This document shows positions 7,512 through 7,721 of a stretch of DNA of 7,721 nt, piece by piece (the first letter of the stretch is position 1; the number at the start of each line of letters is the position of its first letter). Below the pieces are notes generated by a model, which saw only the letters and a list, made by a program, of their open reading frames with translations, did no database searches and was not told the origin of the DNA. This stretch comes from Chloroflexi bacterium UBA2235. GTDB taxonomy: Bacteria > Chloroflexota > UBA11872 > UBA12225. Made by a program: the position numbers and the translations under genes. The stretch lies in assembly GCA_002347925.1 (NCBI GenBank), contig DDYL01000184.1:64967-72687 (forward strand), given 5' to 3'.

Positions 7512-7566
7512 CCGGCGGGCGGTTTCGGCGTGGGCAACACGGTCTGCCGGTAGGTCGCTTACGATC

Positions 7567-7571
7567 GGAGG
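7567..7571 (+). promoter_or_regulatory. Ribosome binding site of the epimerase/dehydratase gene
   Basis: GGAGG is followed by five bases and then GTG at 7577. This is the strongest Shine-Dalgarno in the window and it decides the start of the partial gene. Confidence 0.65.
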
Positions 7572-7576
7572 CGGGA

Positions 7577-7721
7577 GTGCAACTGGCAGGTAAACGGTTC
7601 CTTGTGACCGGCGGTGGCGGGTTCATTGGACGCTTCGTTGTGCGGGAACTCCTTGATTCTGGTGCGCACGTCCGCGTCATGGAGTTGCCGGGTCGCGGTG
7701 ACGTGGTCGCCTCACAATCCG
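7577..7721 (+). CDS. NAD(P)-dependent sugar epimerase/dehydratase, N-terminal part (runs off the window)
   Basis: Only 48 codons are present, from a GTG start. The translation opens with a Rossmann beta-alpha-beta unit. The strand FLVTG leads into the glycine motif TGGGGFIG (residues 11-18, pattern TGxxGxxG), then a helix (RFVVRELLDSG). A second strand, HVRVMELPGR, follows, with E36 at its end in the usual place for an acidic residue contacting the adenosine ribose. This is the opening of the extended short-chain dehydrogenase/reductase family, which makes nucleotide sugars (4-epimerases, 4,6-dehydratases, reductases). The acidic residue favours NAD over NADP. The missing C-terminal part holds the YxxxK catalytic pair, so the reaction cannot be named. 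It is transcribed divergently from the amidotransferase and probably belongs to the same glycan locus. Confidence 0.85.
   Translation, partial: MQLAGKRFLVTGGGGFIGRFVVRELLDSGAHVRVMELPGRGDVVASQS

Noticed and set aside
6865..7593. Open plus-strand frame of 242 codons opposite the asnB-type gene
   Set aside because: It is antisense to strongly conserved glutaminase-domain motifs and resembles no family. It also runs through the intergenic region into the epimerase start in another frame, so it is a shadow frame.

Overview
The window is a piece of a bacterial cell-surface polysaccharide locus with an ABC-transporter (Wzm/Wzt) export route. It holds five complete genes and the first 48 codons of a sixth. 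Base composition looks moderately GC-rich by eye (mid to high 50s percent). Starts are ATG or GTG, and several are preceded by GGAG-type ribosome binding sites. No marker gene fixes the taxon. Wzm/Wzt pairs export O-antigens in Gram-negatives and also galactan or teichoic-type polymers in Actinobacteria and Firmicutes, so the host is left open.

Layout: (1) A plus-strand group covers 47-3986. It starts with a 567-aa fusion of a SAM-dependent methyltransferase and a family 2 glycosyltransferase. After 106 bp comes wzm (ABC-2 permease), followed with no gap (TAG|ATG) by wzt, an ATPase with a C-terminal carbohydrate-binding-type domain. (2) A minus-strand group covers 7404-3968. It holds an asparagine synthase-like amidotransferase (asnB type), then a GT4-like glycosyltransferase whose GTG start overlaps the asnB stop (GTGA). 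The two groups converge and their last codons overlap by 19 bp (3968-3986). (3) Divergent from asnB, across a 172-bp intergenic region, a plus-strand NAD(P)-dependent sugar epimerase/dehydratase begins at 7577 and runs off the window.

Likely joint role (inference): the glycosyltransferases assemble a lipid-linked glycan. The epimerase/dehydratase helps supply a nucleotide sugar, and the AsnB-like enzyme may amidate a carboxyl group on a sugar or related precursor. Wzm/Wzt flips the finished chain, with the Wzt C-terminal domain probably reading a feature of the chain. The methyltransferase half of the fusion could provide a methyl mark, but this is not shown by the sequence. No Wzx/Wzy, chain-initiating phosphotransferase, mobile element, RNA gene or CRISPR array was seen. 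The only non-coding stretches are 1-46, 1751-1856 and 7405-7576, all under 300 bp. The gap at 1751-1856 holds a ribosome binding site for wzm but no convincing promoter or terminator.

This is mostly a recognisable type of locus, and I do not see a clearly new system. The points most worth checking are an in-frame insert of about 50 residues in the GT2 domain, the pairing of a methyltransferase-GT2 fusion with a Wzt that carries a C-terminal domain, the coupled AsnB-GT4 pair, and the missing first glutamate in the GT4 EX7E motif.
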